A stretch of DNA of 22,599 nt from an uncultured Clostridia bacterium (GTDB lineage: Bacteria; Bacillota_A; Clostridia; TANB77; CAG-508): NCBI GenBank assembly GCA_944393295.1, contig CALXZR010000061.1, positions 1 through 22,599 on the forward strand, written 5' to 3'. Shown here one piece after another: positions 15,609 to 22,441 of this stretch. The notes beneath the pieces are model-generated. The model had not been told where the DNA came from and did not search any database. It saw only the letters and a list, made by a program, of their open reading frames with translations. The translations under genes were made by a program, and so were the position numbers. The first letter of the stretch is position 1. Every line of letters starts with the position of its first letter.

Positions 15609-15618
15609 TACTAACCAT

Positions 15619-15649
15619 ACACAGGGGAGGGCTACTTCCCCTGTGTTTT
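15619..15649 (+). terminator. Terminator after the amylase gene
   Basis: ACACAGGGGA (15619-15628) pairs perfectly with TCCCCTGTGT (15637-15646), followed by TTT. A GC-rich stem by the standard of this window. Confidence 0.88.
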
Positions 15650-15663
15650 CATATATATAAAGA

Positions 15664-15691
15664 TTGACAAAAATAGCTGATATAATATAAA
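15664..15691 (+). promoter_or_regulatory. Promoter upstream of rusA-like gene
   Basis: Perfect TTGACA (15664-15669), 16-base spacer and TATAAA (15686-15691). A better TATAAT at 15681 is only 11 bases from the -35 and does not fit. Confidence 0.5.
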
Positions 15692-15738
15692 ATAAATTTT
15701 GTAATAAATATAATTAGATAAATAGGAAATAAATTAAA

Positions 15739-16149
15739 ATGATATATGAATTTGAAATACCAGGAAAAGTAACTGGAAAAGGAAGACCTAGAGTAAACAC
15801 TAATACTTGTATAGCCTATACACCAGCAAAAACAAAAGATTATGAAGAATTAGTAAAGCAATATTTTTGGTTAAAATATCCAAAATCAGAAAAGATAGAA
15901 AATAGAACTTCTGTAAAAATAATAGCATATTTCGCAATACCAAAAAATACTAGTAAAAAAAATGAAGAAGATATGCTAAATAATATAATAAGTCCAACTA
16001 AAAAACCAGACATAGATAATATTGTAAAAATTATTTTAGATGCACTAAATAAAATTGCTTTTAAGGACGATAATCAAATAACTAAAATAGAAGTAGAAAA
16101 AAGATATTCAAAAGAAGAAAGAGTATATGTGAAAATTGAAGAATATTAG
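15739..16149 (+). CDS. RusA family Holliday junction resolvase
   Basis: A 136-residue endodeoxyribonuclease of the RusA family, which cuts four-way DNA junctions. The N-terminal GKVTGKGRPR and the catalytic block KPDIDNIVKIILDALN with FKDD match the family; Asp91, Asp93 and Asp110/111 correspond in spacing to the three catalytic aspartates of E. coli RusA. RusA genes are usually carried by prophages but also occur as single chromosomal genes in Clostridia; no other phage gene is next to it. The ribosome binding site is weak (AGGAAAT). It has its own promoter and is closed by a hairpin terminator. Confidence 0.92.
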   Translation: MIYEFEIPGKVTGKGRPRVNTNTCIAYTPAKTKDYEELVKQYFWLKYPKSEKIENRTSVKIIAYFAIPKNTSKKNEEDMLNNIISPTKKPDIDNIVKIILDALNKIAFKDDNQITKIEVEKRYSKEERVYVKIEEY

Positions 16150-16150
16150 A

Positions 16151-16207
16151 AGATTAAGATTTTTTTATGCGACTTTATCGTTTAAAAAATCTTAGTCTTA
16201 TTTTTTT
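16151..16207 (+). terminator. Terminator after rusA-like gene; second copy of the covarying hairpin
   Basis: AGATT... (from 16151) and TAAGATTTTTT pair with AAAAAATCTTA (16184-16194), with an inner stem GCGA (16169-16172)/TCGT (16178-16181), followed by a run of seven T from 16201. Bases 16157-16192 align without gaps to 6955-6990. Confidence 0.85.
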
Positions 16208-16229
16208 GATTTATAGATAGAATTTTATA

Positions 16230-16258
16230 TTGACAAATACCCCATAGGGGTATATACT
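16230..16258 (+). promoter_or_regulatory. csoR-copA promoter
   Basis: TTGACA (16230-16235), 17-base spacer, TATACT (16253-16258), nearly consensus. The spacer contains the CsoR-type palindrome, so repressor binding would exclude RNA polymerase. Confidence 0.85.
16237..16253 (+). promoter_or_regulatory. CsoR operator
   Basis: ATACCCCATAGGGGTAT: arms ATACCCC and GGGGTAT around ATA, the GC-tract palindrome bound by CsoR repressors. It lies exactly between -35 and -10 of the promoter that drives csoR and copA, which fits repression relieved by Cu(I). Confidence 0.88.
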
Positions 16259-16307
16259 AAATTGGAAAATAGAATGCTTAAAGATTTAAATTTAAGGAGA
16301 TAATATA

Positions 16308-16631
16308 ATGGAATGTGAAAAATGTGGAAAGCAAGAGATGTGCTGTCAAGGTAGTGGAAAAAGCACACATAGAACAGAGCTAGAGAAAAAAGATCTAATA
16401 AAAAGATTAAATATAATAGAAGGTCAAGTAAGAGGAATTAGTCAAATGATTGAAAACGATAGATATTGTGCTGATATATTAGTACAAATTGCTGCAGTAA
16501 ATAATTCTTTAAAAAGTTTAGGAAATCATGTATTAGAAAATCATTTGAAAACTTGTGTTGCTTACGATATACAAATGGGTAACTTAGATATTTTAGATGA
16601 TGTAATGAAGCTAATAAAAAAATTACAATAA
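16308..16631 (+). CDS. csoR: Copper-sensing transcriptional repressor CsoR
   Basis: A 107-residue all-helical repressor. The Cu(I) ligands of the CsoR family are all present with exact spacing: Cys54 (RYCADI), His79 and Cys83 (ENHLKTC). The first helix has the family motif LIKRLNIIEGQVRGISQMIEND. An N-terminal extension of about 20 residues is rich in Cys (C3, C6, C12, C13), which is not needed for the core sensor and may bind additional metal. AAGGAGA (16294-16300) precedes the ATG by 7 bases. It is followed after 27 bases by copA and sits behind its own predicted operator, giving autoregulated copper-responsive control. Confidence 0.95.
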   Translation: MECEKCGKQEMCCQGSGKSTHRTELEKKDLIKRLNIIEGQVRGISQMIENDRYCADILVQIAAVNNSLKSLGNHVLENHLKTCVAYDIQMGNLDILDDVMKLIKKLQ

Positions 16632-16658
16632 ATTAATTGTAAGGAAAGTGTGTAAAAT

Positions 16659-19226
16659 ATGAAAAAGGAAACTTTTAATATACAAGGAATGACTTGTAGT
16701 AGTTGTTCATCTCATGTAGATAGAGCTGTAAGAAAATTAGAAGGAATAAAAAATGTAAATGTAAACTTATTGTCAAATAGTATGGTAGTAGAGTATAACG
16801 AAAAGCTATTAGATACTCAAAAAATAATAAAGGCAGTTGAAGAAGTAGGTTACGGAGCTAGTTTACAAGAAAAAAAGAAAGATAAAACTTCGCCAAAAAC
16901 AAATAATGTAGAGCAAACTTTGAAAGCTATGAAGAAAAGATTAATTATATCAATAATTTTTCTAATTCCTCTTATGTATATAGCAATGTATCATATGTTT
17001 TATGAATGGTTCGCTTTGCCAATTCCACATTTTGTAGAAAATATTTTTCATGGAAATGAAAATGCAATAAATTTTGCTTTTACACAATTTTTATTGTTAT
17101 TGCCAATTGTATATGTAAATAGAAACTTTTTTATAGTAGGATTTAAAAGATTATTTAAAGCTTCTCCTAATATGGATTCTCTAATTGCAATTGGTTCATC
17201 TGCAGCAATTGTATATGGTATATATGCTATATATATGATTGGATATGGATTAGGACATGGAGATATAGATTTAGTGCAAAAATATACAATGGATATATAT
17301 TTTGAATCTGCAGGTACAATTCTTACATTAATTACATTAGGAAAATATTTAGAAACAAAATCTAAAAGTAAAACTAGTGATGCAATAAGCAAACTTATTA
17401 ATTTAGTACCTAAAACGGCAATAGTTTTAAAAAATGATGTAGAAGTAGAAGTTCCAGTAGAAAATATTCTAAAAGATGACATTGTAATAGTAAAACCAGG
17501 AAATACTATTCCGGTAGATGGAATCATTATAGAAGGAAGTAGCTATATAGATCAATCTAGTATCACAGGAGAAAGTATACCAGTAGAAAAGGTAGTTCAA
17601 GATGGAGTAGTTTCTGGAACTATAAATAAAAATGGATATTTAAAAATAAAGGCAACAAAAGTAGGAGAAGACACAACTATTTCTCAAATAATAAGATTGG
17701 TAGAAGAGGCAAGTAATTCAAAAGCTCCAATTTCAAAATTAGCAGATAAAGTTAGTGGTATTTTTGTACCCTGTGTAATTGCCATAGCAGTACTTGCAAC
17801 TATAATTTGGCTAATAGTAGGTAAGCCTATTGAGTTTGCACTAAGCATAGGAATTGCTGTTTTAGTTATTTCATGTCCATGTGCTTTGGGTTTGGCAACA
17901 CCTGTTGCTATAATGGTTGGAACTGGTAAAGGAGCAGAGCTTGGAATACTTATAAAGTCTGCAGAAAGCTTGGAATTACTACATTCAGTAGATGCAGTTG
18001 TATTAGATAAAACAGGTACAATCACAGAGGGAAAGCCTAAAGTTACAGATGTATATTCAGAAAATAACGAAGAACTTTTAAAGATTGCAGCTTCAATAGA
18101 GAAGAAATCTGAACATCCTTTAGGAGAAGCAGTTGTAAATTTTGCAGAAGAAAAAAACATAAAGCTTCAAGAGATTGAAGACTTCCAAGCTGTTGCAGGA
18201 AGAGGAATAAAAGCTAAGATAAAAAGTGTAGAGTATTATGGTGGAAATAGACAATTTATGGAGGAAAATAATATAGACATAAATACCATAAAAGAAAAAA
18301 GTGAAGAACTATTAAAACAAGGAAAAACAGTATTGTATTTTTCTAAAGGAAATAAATTACTAGGAATAATTGCTGTTGCAGATGTTGTAAAAAAAGATAG
18401 CTACGAAGCAATACAAAGCCTAAAAAACAAAAATATAGAAACTATTATGCTAACTGGAGATAATAAATTAGTAGCAGAAAATATATCTAAGCAATTGGGA
18501 ATAGACAAGGTTATTTCAGAAGTTATGCCACAAGATAAAGAAAGAGAAATATCTAATTTACAAAAATTAGGAAAGAAAGTAGCTTTTGTAGGAGATGGAA
18601 TTAACGATAGCCCAGCCTTAGCAAGAGCAGATGTTGGAATTGCAATAGGTTCTGGAACAGATATAGCAATAGAGTCTGCTGATATAATTTTAGTAAAAAA
18701 TAGTTTATTAGATGTAGTATCTGCAATAGATTTAAGTAAAGCTGTTATAAAAAATATTAAGATGAATCTATTTTGGGCATTTTTCTATAATGCAATAGGT
18801 ATACCTGTTGCTGCTGGAATTTTTTATAATGCATTTGGATTAAAACTAAATCCAATGATAGGAGCTGCTGCAATGAGTTTAAGCTCTGTATGTGTTGTTA
18901 CAAATGCTTTAAGATTAAAAAATTTTAAAAGTAAAAAATACGAAAATAATAATATAGAAAATGTATGTGATGAAAAATGTGAAATTTCAAATAAAAAATT
19001 AAACAAGGAGGAAAATTTTATGAAAACAATAGTTATTGAAGGAATGCAATGTAATCATTGTAAAATGAGTGTAGAAAAGGCTTTAAAAGAAATAGAAGGA
19101 GTAAATAGTGTAGATGTAAGCTTAGAGGAAAAACAAGCAAAGATAGATAGTAATATTGAAATAGATAATAATAAAATAAAAGAAGCAATTGAAAATATAG
19201 GTTTCACGGTAAAAGAAATAAAATAA
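16659..19226 (+). CDS. copA: Copper-exporting P1B-type ATPase CopA with C-terminal CopZ-like domain
   Basis: An 855-residue Cu(+)-translocating ATPase of the cytoplasmic membrane. Order: N-terminal heavy-metal domain with GMTCSSC (Cys13, Cys16); membrane helices; actuator motif TGES; CPC metal site at 406-408; phosphorylated Asp450 in DKTGT; SEHP (His486-Pro487); GDGIND (645-650); final helices with YNAIGIPVAAG and MSLSSVCVVTNALRL, the signature of Cu(+) pumps. After the last helix there is a charged linker containing CDEKC and a second heavy-metal domain (GMQCNHC) in residues 788-855. This C-terminal domain is unusual and has its own ribosome binding site and ATG. Ribosome binding site for the full gene: AAGGAAAG at 16641-16648. 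Confidence 0.95.
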   Translation: MKKETFNIQGMTCSSCSSHVDRAVRKLEGIKNVNVNLLSNSMVVEYNEKLLDTQKIIKAVEEVGYGASLQEKKKDKTSPKTNNVEQTLKAMKKRLIISIIFLIPLMYIAMYHMFYEWFALPIPHFVENIFHGNENAINFAFTQFLLLLPIVYVNRNFFIVGFKRLFKASPNMDSLIAIGSSAAIVYGIYAIYMIGYGLGHGDIDLVQKYTMDIYFESAGTILTLITLGKYLETKSKSKTSDAISKLINLVPKTAIVLKNDVEVEVPVENILKDDIVIVKPGNTIPVDGIIIEGSSYIDQSSITGESIPVEKVVQDGVVSGTINKNGYLKIKATKVGEDTTISQIIRLVEEASNSKAPISKLADKVSGIFVPCVIAIAVLATIIWLIVGKPIEFALSIGIAVLVISCPCALGLATPVAIMVGTGKGAELGILIKSAESLELLHSVDAVVLDKTGTITEGKPKVTDVYSENNEELLKIAASIEKKSEHPLGEAVVNFAEEKNIKLQEIEDFQAVAGRGIKAKIKSVEYYGGNRQFMEENNIDINTIKEKSEELLKQGKTVLYFSKGNKLLGIIAVADVVKKDSYEAIQSLKNKNIETIMLTGDNKLVAENISKQLGIDKVISEVMPQDKEREISNLQKLGKKVAFVGDGINDSPALARADVGIAIGSGTDIAIESADIILVKNSLLDVVSAIDLSKAVIKNIKMNLFWAFFYNAIGIPVAAGIFYNAFGLKLNPMIGAAAMSLSSVCVVTNALRLKNFKSKKYENNNIENVCDEKCEISNKKLNKEENFMKTIVIEGMQCNHCKMSVEKALKEIEGVNSVDVSLEEKQAKIDSNIEIDNNKIKEAIENIGFTVKEIK
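19020..19226 (+). CDS. Possible independently translated CopZ-like copper chaperone (inside copA)
   Basis: In frame with copA, AAGGAGG (19005-19011) is followed 8 bases later by an ATG at 19020. Translation from here gives a 68-residue protein beginning MKTIVIEGMQCNHCKMSVEKAL, with the length and fold of stand-alone CopZ chaperones that deliver Cu(I) to CopA. The ribosome binding site is better than that of copA itself. Two readings: the domain is made both as the tail of CopA and as free CopZ, or an ancestral separate copZ became fused by loss of a copA stop. The sequence alone cannot show that initiation occurs. Confidence 0.5.
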   Translation: MKTIVIEGMQCNHCKMSVEKALKEIEGVNSVDVSLEEKQAKIDSNIEIDNNKIKEAIENIGFTVKEIK

Positions 19227-19260
19227 TATTTTTAGATAGATGTAATTTAGGAGGAAAAAC

Positions 19261-19842
19261 ATGAAAAATTTAAATAGAGAAGAAGCTTTAGAATTATTAA
19301 AAGAATATAACAAAGATAAATTTCATATAAAACATGCTTTAACAGTAGAAGGCGTAATGAATTATTTTGCAGAAAAATTAGGCTATGGAGAAGAAAAAGA
19401 TTTCTGGGGAATTGTTGGACTATTACACGATTTAGATTTTGAAATGTATCCAGATGAGCATTGCTTAAAGGTTCAGGAAATAATGAGAGAAAAAGAAATT
19501 GACGAAAAATTAATACATGCAGTAGCAAGCCATGGATATAATTTAACAGTAGATATAAAACCAGAGCATGAGATGGAAAAAATACTATATGCAACAGATG
19601 AACTAACAGGTTTAATAGGAGCTGCAGCTTTAATGAGACCATCTAAAAGTGTACAAGATATGGAGCTAAAATCTGTAAAAAAGAAATTTAAAAATGAAAA
19701 ATTTGCAGCAGGTTGTTCAAGAAAAGTAATTGAAGATGGAGCACAAATGCTAGGTTGGGACTTAGATAAACTAATAGAAGAAACTATACTAGCAATGAGA
19801 GTAGATGAAGAAGAAATTAACAATTATATAGATAAATTGTAA
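19261..19842 (+). CDS. HD-domain hydrolase
   Basis: A 193-residue protein of the HDIG-type phosphohydrolase superfamily. Visible metal ligands: His25 (IKHALTVEG), His56-Asp57 (GLLHDLDFE), further His at HAVASHG, and Asp in YATDELTGLIGAAALMRP. Its C-terminal half, including LGWDLDKLIEETILAM, is common to small HD proteins of Clostridia whose substrate is unknown. GGAGG (19250-19254) precedes the ATG by 6 bases. It follows copA by 34 bases without a terminator, so it may share the copper-regulated transcript. It is not close in sequence to the HD protein at 10845. Confidence 0.85.
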   Translation: MKNLNREEALELLKEYNKDKFHIKHALTVEGVMNYFAEKLGYGEEKDFWGIVGLLHDLDFEMYPDEHCLKVQEIMREKEIDEKLIHAVASHGYNLTVDIKPEHEMEKILYATDELTGLIGAAALMRPSKSVQDMELKSVKKKFKNEKFAAGCSRKVIEDGAQMLGWDLDKLIEETILAMRVDEEEINNYIDKL

Positions 19843-19871
19843 AATGCAAAATTTGATATAAGAGGTCTATA

Positions 19872-20708
19872 ATGGAAAAATATGAAGAAATAGAAAAAAC
19901 AATAACAAAAACCTATAGAAAAGAAATTTGGAAAAGATTTATAAAAGGAATAACAGAATATGAGATGATACAAGAAGGAGATAAGATAGCTATATGTATT
20001 TCAGGTGGAAAAGATTCTATGCTACTTGCAAAATGCTTTCAAGAATTAAAAAAACATAGAAAAATGAACTTTGATGTAGAATTTATTGTTATGAATCCTG
20101 GTTATAATGAACTAAATAAGCAAAAAATTATAGAAAATAGTAAAATTTTAAATATACCAATTAAAATGTTTGAAACAGATATATTTAATAGAGTAGTACA
20201 TATAGAGGATAGTCCTTGCTATTTATGTGCAAGAATGAGAAGAGGATATTTATATGAAAATGCTAAGTCTTTAGGCTGTAATAAAATAGCTTTAGGACAC
20301 CACTTTAATGATGTAATAGAAACAATACTAATGGGAATGCTTTACGGAGCTCAAATTCAAACTATGATGCCAAAAGTAAAAAGTACTTCTCATCCAGGAA
20401 TGGAGCTAATTAGACCTTTATATTTTGTTAGAGAAGACGATATTATAAGATGGAAAGATAAAAATAATTTAGATTTTATACAATGTGCATGTAGATTTAC
20501 AGAACAATATACACTTACAGATAATAAAGAAGGTATGTCTAAGAGAGAAGAAATGAAAAAATTAATTAAAAAATTAAAAAAAGATTATGAAAATATAGAT
20601 GTAAATATTTTTAATAGTGTTCAAAATGTAAATTTAGATACTCTAATTTCATATAAAAAGGGAGAGAAAGTATATCATTTTTTAGATCAATATAAAAATA
20701 CTGATTAA
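19872..20708 (+). CDS. TtcA-like PP-loop ATPase (tRNA thiolation family)
   Basis: A 278-residue member of the PP-loop ATPase superfamily. The nucleotide-binding motif SGGKDS is at residues 44-49; C116-Y-L-C119 and a later Cys in QCACRF match the conserved cysteines of TtcA-type enzymes, which bind an iron-sulfur cluster and thiolate tRNA cytidine 32. GHHFNDVIETILMGMLYGAQ is the family's adenylate-site region. It could be TtcA or one of the related clostridial PP-loop proteins, so I leave the symbol blank. It begins 29 bases after the HD gene, with AGAGGT as ribosome binding site. Confidence 0.85.
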   Translation: MEKYEEIEKTITKTYRKEIWKRFIKGITEYEMIQEGDKIAICISGGKDSMLLAKCFQELKKHRKMNFDVEFIVMNPGYNELNKQKIIENSKILNIPIKMFETDIFNRVVHIEDSPCYLCARMRRGYLYENAKSLGCNKIALGHHFNDVIETILMGMLYGAQIQTMMPKVKSTSHPGMELIRPLYFVREDDIIRWKDKNNLDFIQCACRFTEQYTLTDNKEGMSKREEMKKLIKKLKKDYENIDVNIFNSVQNVNLDTLISYKKGEKVYHFLDQYKNTD

Positions 20709-20761
20709 AAAAGATAAGCTGTTTGTAAGTATAAATAGCTAAGATGGAATAATAGTCAAAA

Positions 20762-20795
20762 CATACGAATACAATTAAACAAAAATATTCGTATG
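20762..20795 (+). repeat. Perfect 10-bp inverted repeat before the SpoIIID-like gene
   Basis: CATACGAATA (20762-20771) and TATTCGTATG (20786-20795) are exact reverse complements separated by 14 AT-rich bases. Directly after it comes GGGGG and the GTG start at 20810. It could be an operator or a leader hairpin next to the ribosome binding site. There is no T run, so it is not a standard terminator for the upstream gene. Confidence 0.7.
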
Positions 20796-20809
20796 GGGGT
20801 TGACTTAAG

Positions 20810-21049
20810 GTGAAAGAAATTTCTATTGAGGAACGTGTTATTAATTTAGCACAGTATATTATAGATTCTAAGGATACAGTTCGTGGTGCTGCTAAAAAAT
20901 TTGGAATAAGTAAAAGTACAGTACACACGGAAGTAACACTCAAGAACGGTTTGAAAATTGGACAAGTTATTCCTGAAAGTATTGAAATAAAGAAAGTTTT
21001 TCTAGCAGAGAAAAATCCAGTTGTGAAATTGGGAATGATTATAAAATAA
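20810..21049 (+). CDS. SpoIIID-like helix-turn-helix regulator with divergent C-terminus
   Basis: A 79-residue protein whose N-terminal half is typical of SpoIIID, the mother-cell sporulation regulator: SIEERVINLAQYIIDSKDTVRGAAKKFGISKSTVHTEVT (residues 5-43), including the helix-turn-helix (about 22-41). After this the sequence departs from the family: the basic C-terminal region (RHLRGGEAT-like), which also contacts DNA in SpoIIID, is absent, and no other frame restores it. It may be a paralogue, a decayed copy or a specialised variant. Start is GTG at 20810; GGGGG at 20795-20799 is the likely ribosome binding site. Codon use is a little richer in CGT than its neighbours. A strong terminator follows. 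Confidence 0.75.
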   Translation: MKEISIEERVINLAQYIIDSKDTVRGAAKKFGISKSTVHTEVTLKNGLKIGQVIPESIEIKKVFLAEKNPVVKLGMIIK

Positions 21050-21053
21050 TTTT

Positions 21054-21094
21054 AAAAAGTATTTTAAGCAAAATAGCTTGGAATACTTTTTTTT
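21054..21094 (+). terminator. Terminator after the SpoIIID-like gene
   Basis: Sixteen bases (21054-21069) pair with 21076-21091, with two G-T pairs, around the loop AAAATA, running into a T tract. A strong intrinsic terminator that separates this gene from the phosphatase. Confidence 0.93.
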
Positions 21095-21160
21095 GTTTTA
21101 ATAATATGATAGAATAAAACAAATAAAAAAGTTATTTATAATTTTAGGAGAATAATAGAT

Positions 21161-21685
21161 ATGAATGTATATATAGTAAGACATGGACAAGTTCCTCATA
21201 ATGCTTTAAAACAATACAATACAACTGATGAGGATTTAACAGATTTAGGAATAAGGCAAGCCGAAGAGTTAAGAGATAAAATAAAAAACATGAATTTTGA
21301 TGTTATTATATGTTCTCCATTAAATAGAGCGAAACATACGGCAAAAATTATAAATGTGAATAATCAAAAGATTATTTATGATGAAAGAATAAGAGAACGA
21401 AGTTGTGGAGATTTAAGTGGCAAACCATTAGAAGTGACAAATAGAGAAGAATATTGGAATTATAATACTATGATAAAATATGGTACATCAGAAAATATAA
21501 AATTGTTTTTTGACAGAGTTTATGATTTTTTAGACGAACTTAAAACAAAAGATTATAAAAGTGTTTTAATTGTAGCTCATAGTGGGGTTTCAAAAGCATT
21601 TAATGGATATTTTAATGGAATAAATGATGGAAAATTTTTAAATAGAGGATTAAAAAATTGTGAAATAAAGGAGTATCTTTTATAA
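21161..21685 (+). CDS. Histidine phosphatase family protein
   Basis: A 174-residue phosphoglycerate-mutase-like phosphatase. The catalytic phosphohistidine is His8 in VRHGQ, with Arg7; Arg56 in SPLNRAKHTA, Glu79 in DERIRERSCGDLSG and His140 in VAHSG complete the active site. Substrate is unknown; such proteins dephosphorylate small metabolites. TTAGGAG (21144-21150) precedes the ATG by 10 bases. It is followed after 16 bases by the GNAT-like gene, so the two form a pair ending at the terminator near 22315. Confidence 0.92.
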   Translation: MNVYIVRHGQVPHNALKQYNTTDEDLTDLGIRQAEELRDKIKNMNFDVIICSPLNRAKHTAKIINVNNQKIIYDERIRERSCGDLSGKPLEVTNREEYWNYNTMIKYGTSENIKLFFDRVYDFLDELKTKDYKSVLIVAHSGVSKAFNGYFNGINDGKFLNRGLKNCEIKEYLL

Positions 21686-21701
21686 AGAAAAAGAATGTAT
21701 T

Positions 21702-22280
21702 ATGGATGAATTAAAAATAGATTATAAATTTGATTTGAAAGATTTTAAAATAATGGAAGATATAGAACATTCGTATTTTCCTAATGAAAATATCACTGAA
21801 GCAGAAGAAGTAATGAGATGGTATCAAAGAAATAACTTAACATGTATAGGAGTGAGAACTAGTGACAATGTAATTATAGCTAGTGTAAATGTATTACCTT
21901 TAAAGAAAGATGTATTTGACGATATATATGAAAATAGAATGAATGAAGCAGATGTAGTATATGAGCAAATAGAAAAATACGAAAATAATAAATCTTACTA
22001 TATATATCTATCTTCGATATCAATTGATAAGAAATATAGAAATAACTATAAAGTGATTACTACATTGCTAAAAGGTTGTATTAGCCTATTTAATTTGTTA
22101 ATAGAGAGAAATATAAGAATTGAAAAAGTAATGGCAGATGCGAGTACTATACATGGAGAAAAAATATGTAGAAAATTGCTGGGGATGGATTATATAAGAA
22201 ATACAAGTCATGAATCTAAAATCTATTGTGAAAGTGGAGAAAAATTTTTAAAAGTTATGAATAGATTAGAAAGAATTTAA
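21702..22280 (+). CDS. GNAT-like protein
   Basis: A 192-residue protein with the outline of a GCN5-related N-acetyltransferase: helix IEHSYFPNENITEAEEVMRWY, strands CIGVRTSDNVIIASVNVLPL, the central YYIYLSSISIDKKYRNNY, then a helix and VMADASTIHGEKICRKLLGMDYI. The usual acetyl-CoA loop (Q/RxxGxG/A) is not clearly present after YRNNY, so catalytic competence is doubtful. The ribosome binding site is weak, which suggests translational coupling to the phosphatase gene 16 bases upstream. Substrate unknown. Confidence 0.65.
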   Translation: MDELKIDYKFDLKDFKIMEDIEHSYFPNENITEAEEVMRWYQRNNLTCIGVRTSDNVIIASVNVLPLKKDVFDDIYENRMNEADVVYEQIEKYENNKSYYIYLSSISIDKKYRNNYKVITTLLKGCISLFNLLIERNIRIEKVMADASTIHGEKICRKLLGMDYIRNTSHESKIYCESGEKFLKVMNRLERI

Positions 22281-22314
22281 TAGTTAGAATAAACAATGAT
22301 TACACATTGTTTAT

Positions 22315-22352
22315 AAGACCTTAAGGATAAAATCTTAAGGCTTTATTTTTTT
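22315..22352 (+). terminator. Terminator after the GNAT-like gene
   Basis: CCTTAAG (22319-22325) pairs with CTTAAGG (22334-22340), extended by AAG/CTT outside a one-base bulge, followed by TATTTTTTT. A second small hairpin, AAACAATG (22291-22298) with CATTGTTT (22305-22312), lies just before it. Confidence 0.88.
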
Positions 22353-22441
22353 GACCTAAAATTAATTATACTAAAAACAAATTTAAAAACCACAAAATCG
22401 AATGTGAAGCGAATAAAAGACAAAAGAAAGGAGAATGCGAA

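Noticed and set aside
16659..18160. Minus-strand open frames of about 160 codons inside copA.
   Set aside because: They mirror the conserved copA frame; no start signals or recognisable product.
20746..20770. A sigma-E type promoter (CATACGAA) for the SpoIIID-like gene.
   Set aside because: Two mismatches in the -10 and no -35 at the right distance; the bases are better explained as one arm of the inverted repeat.
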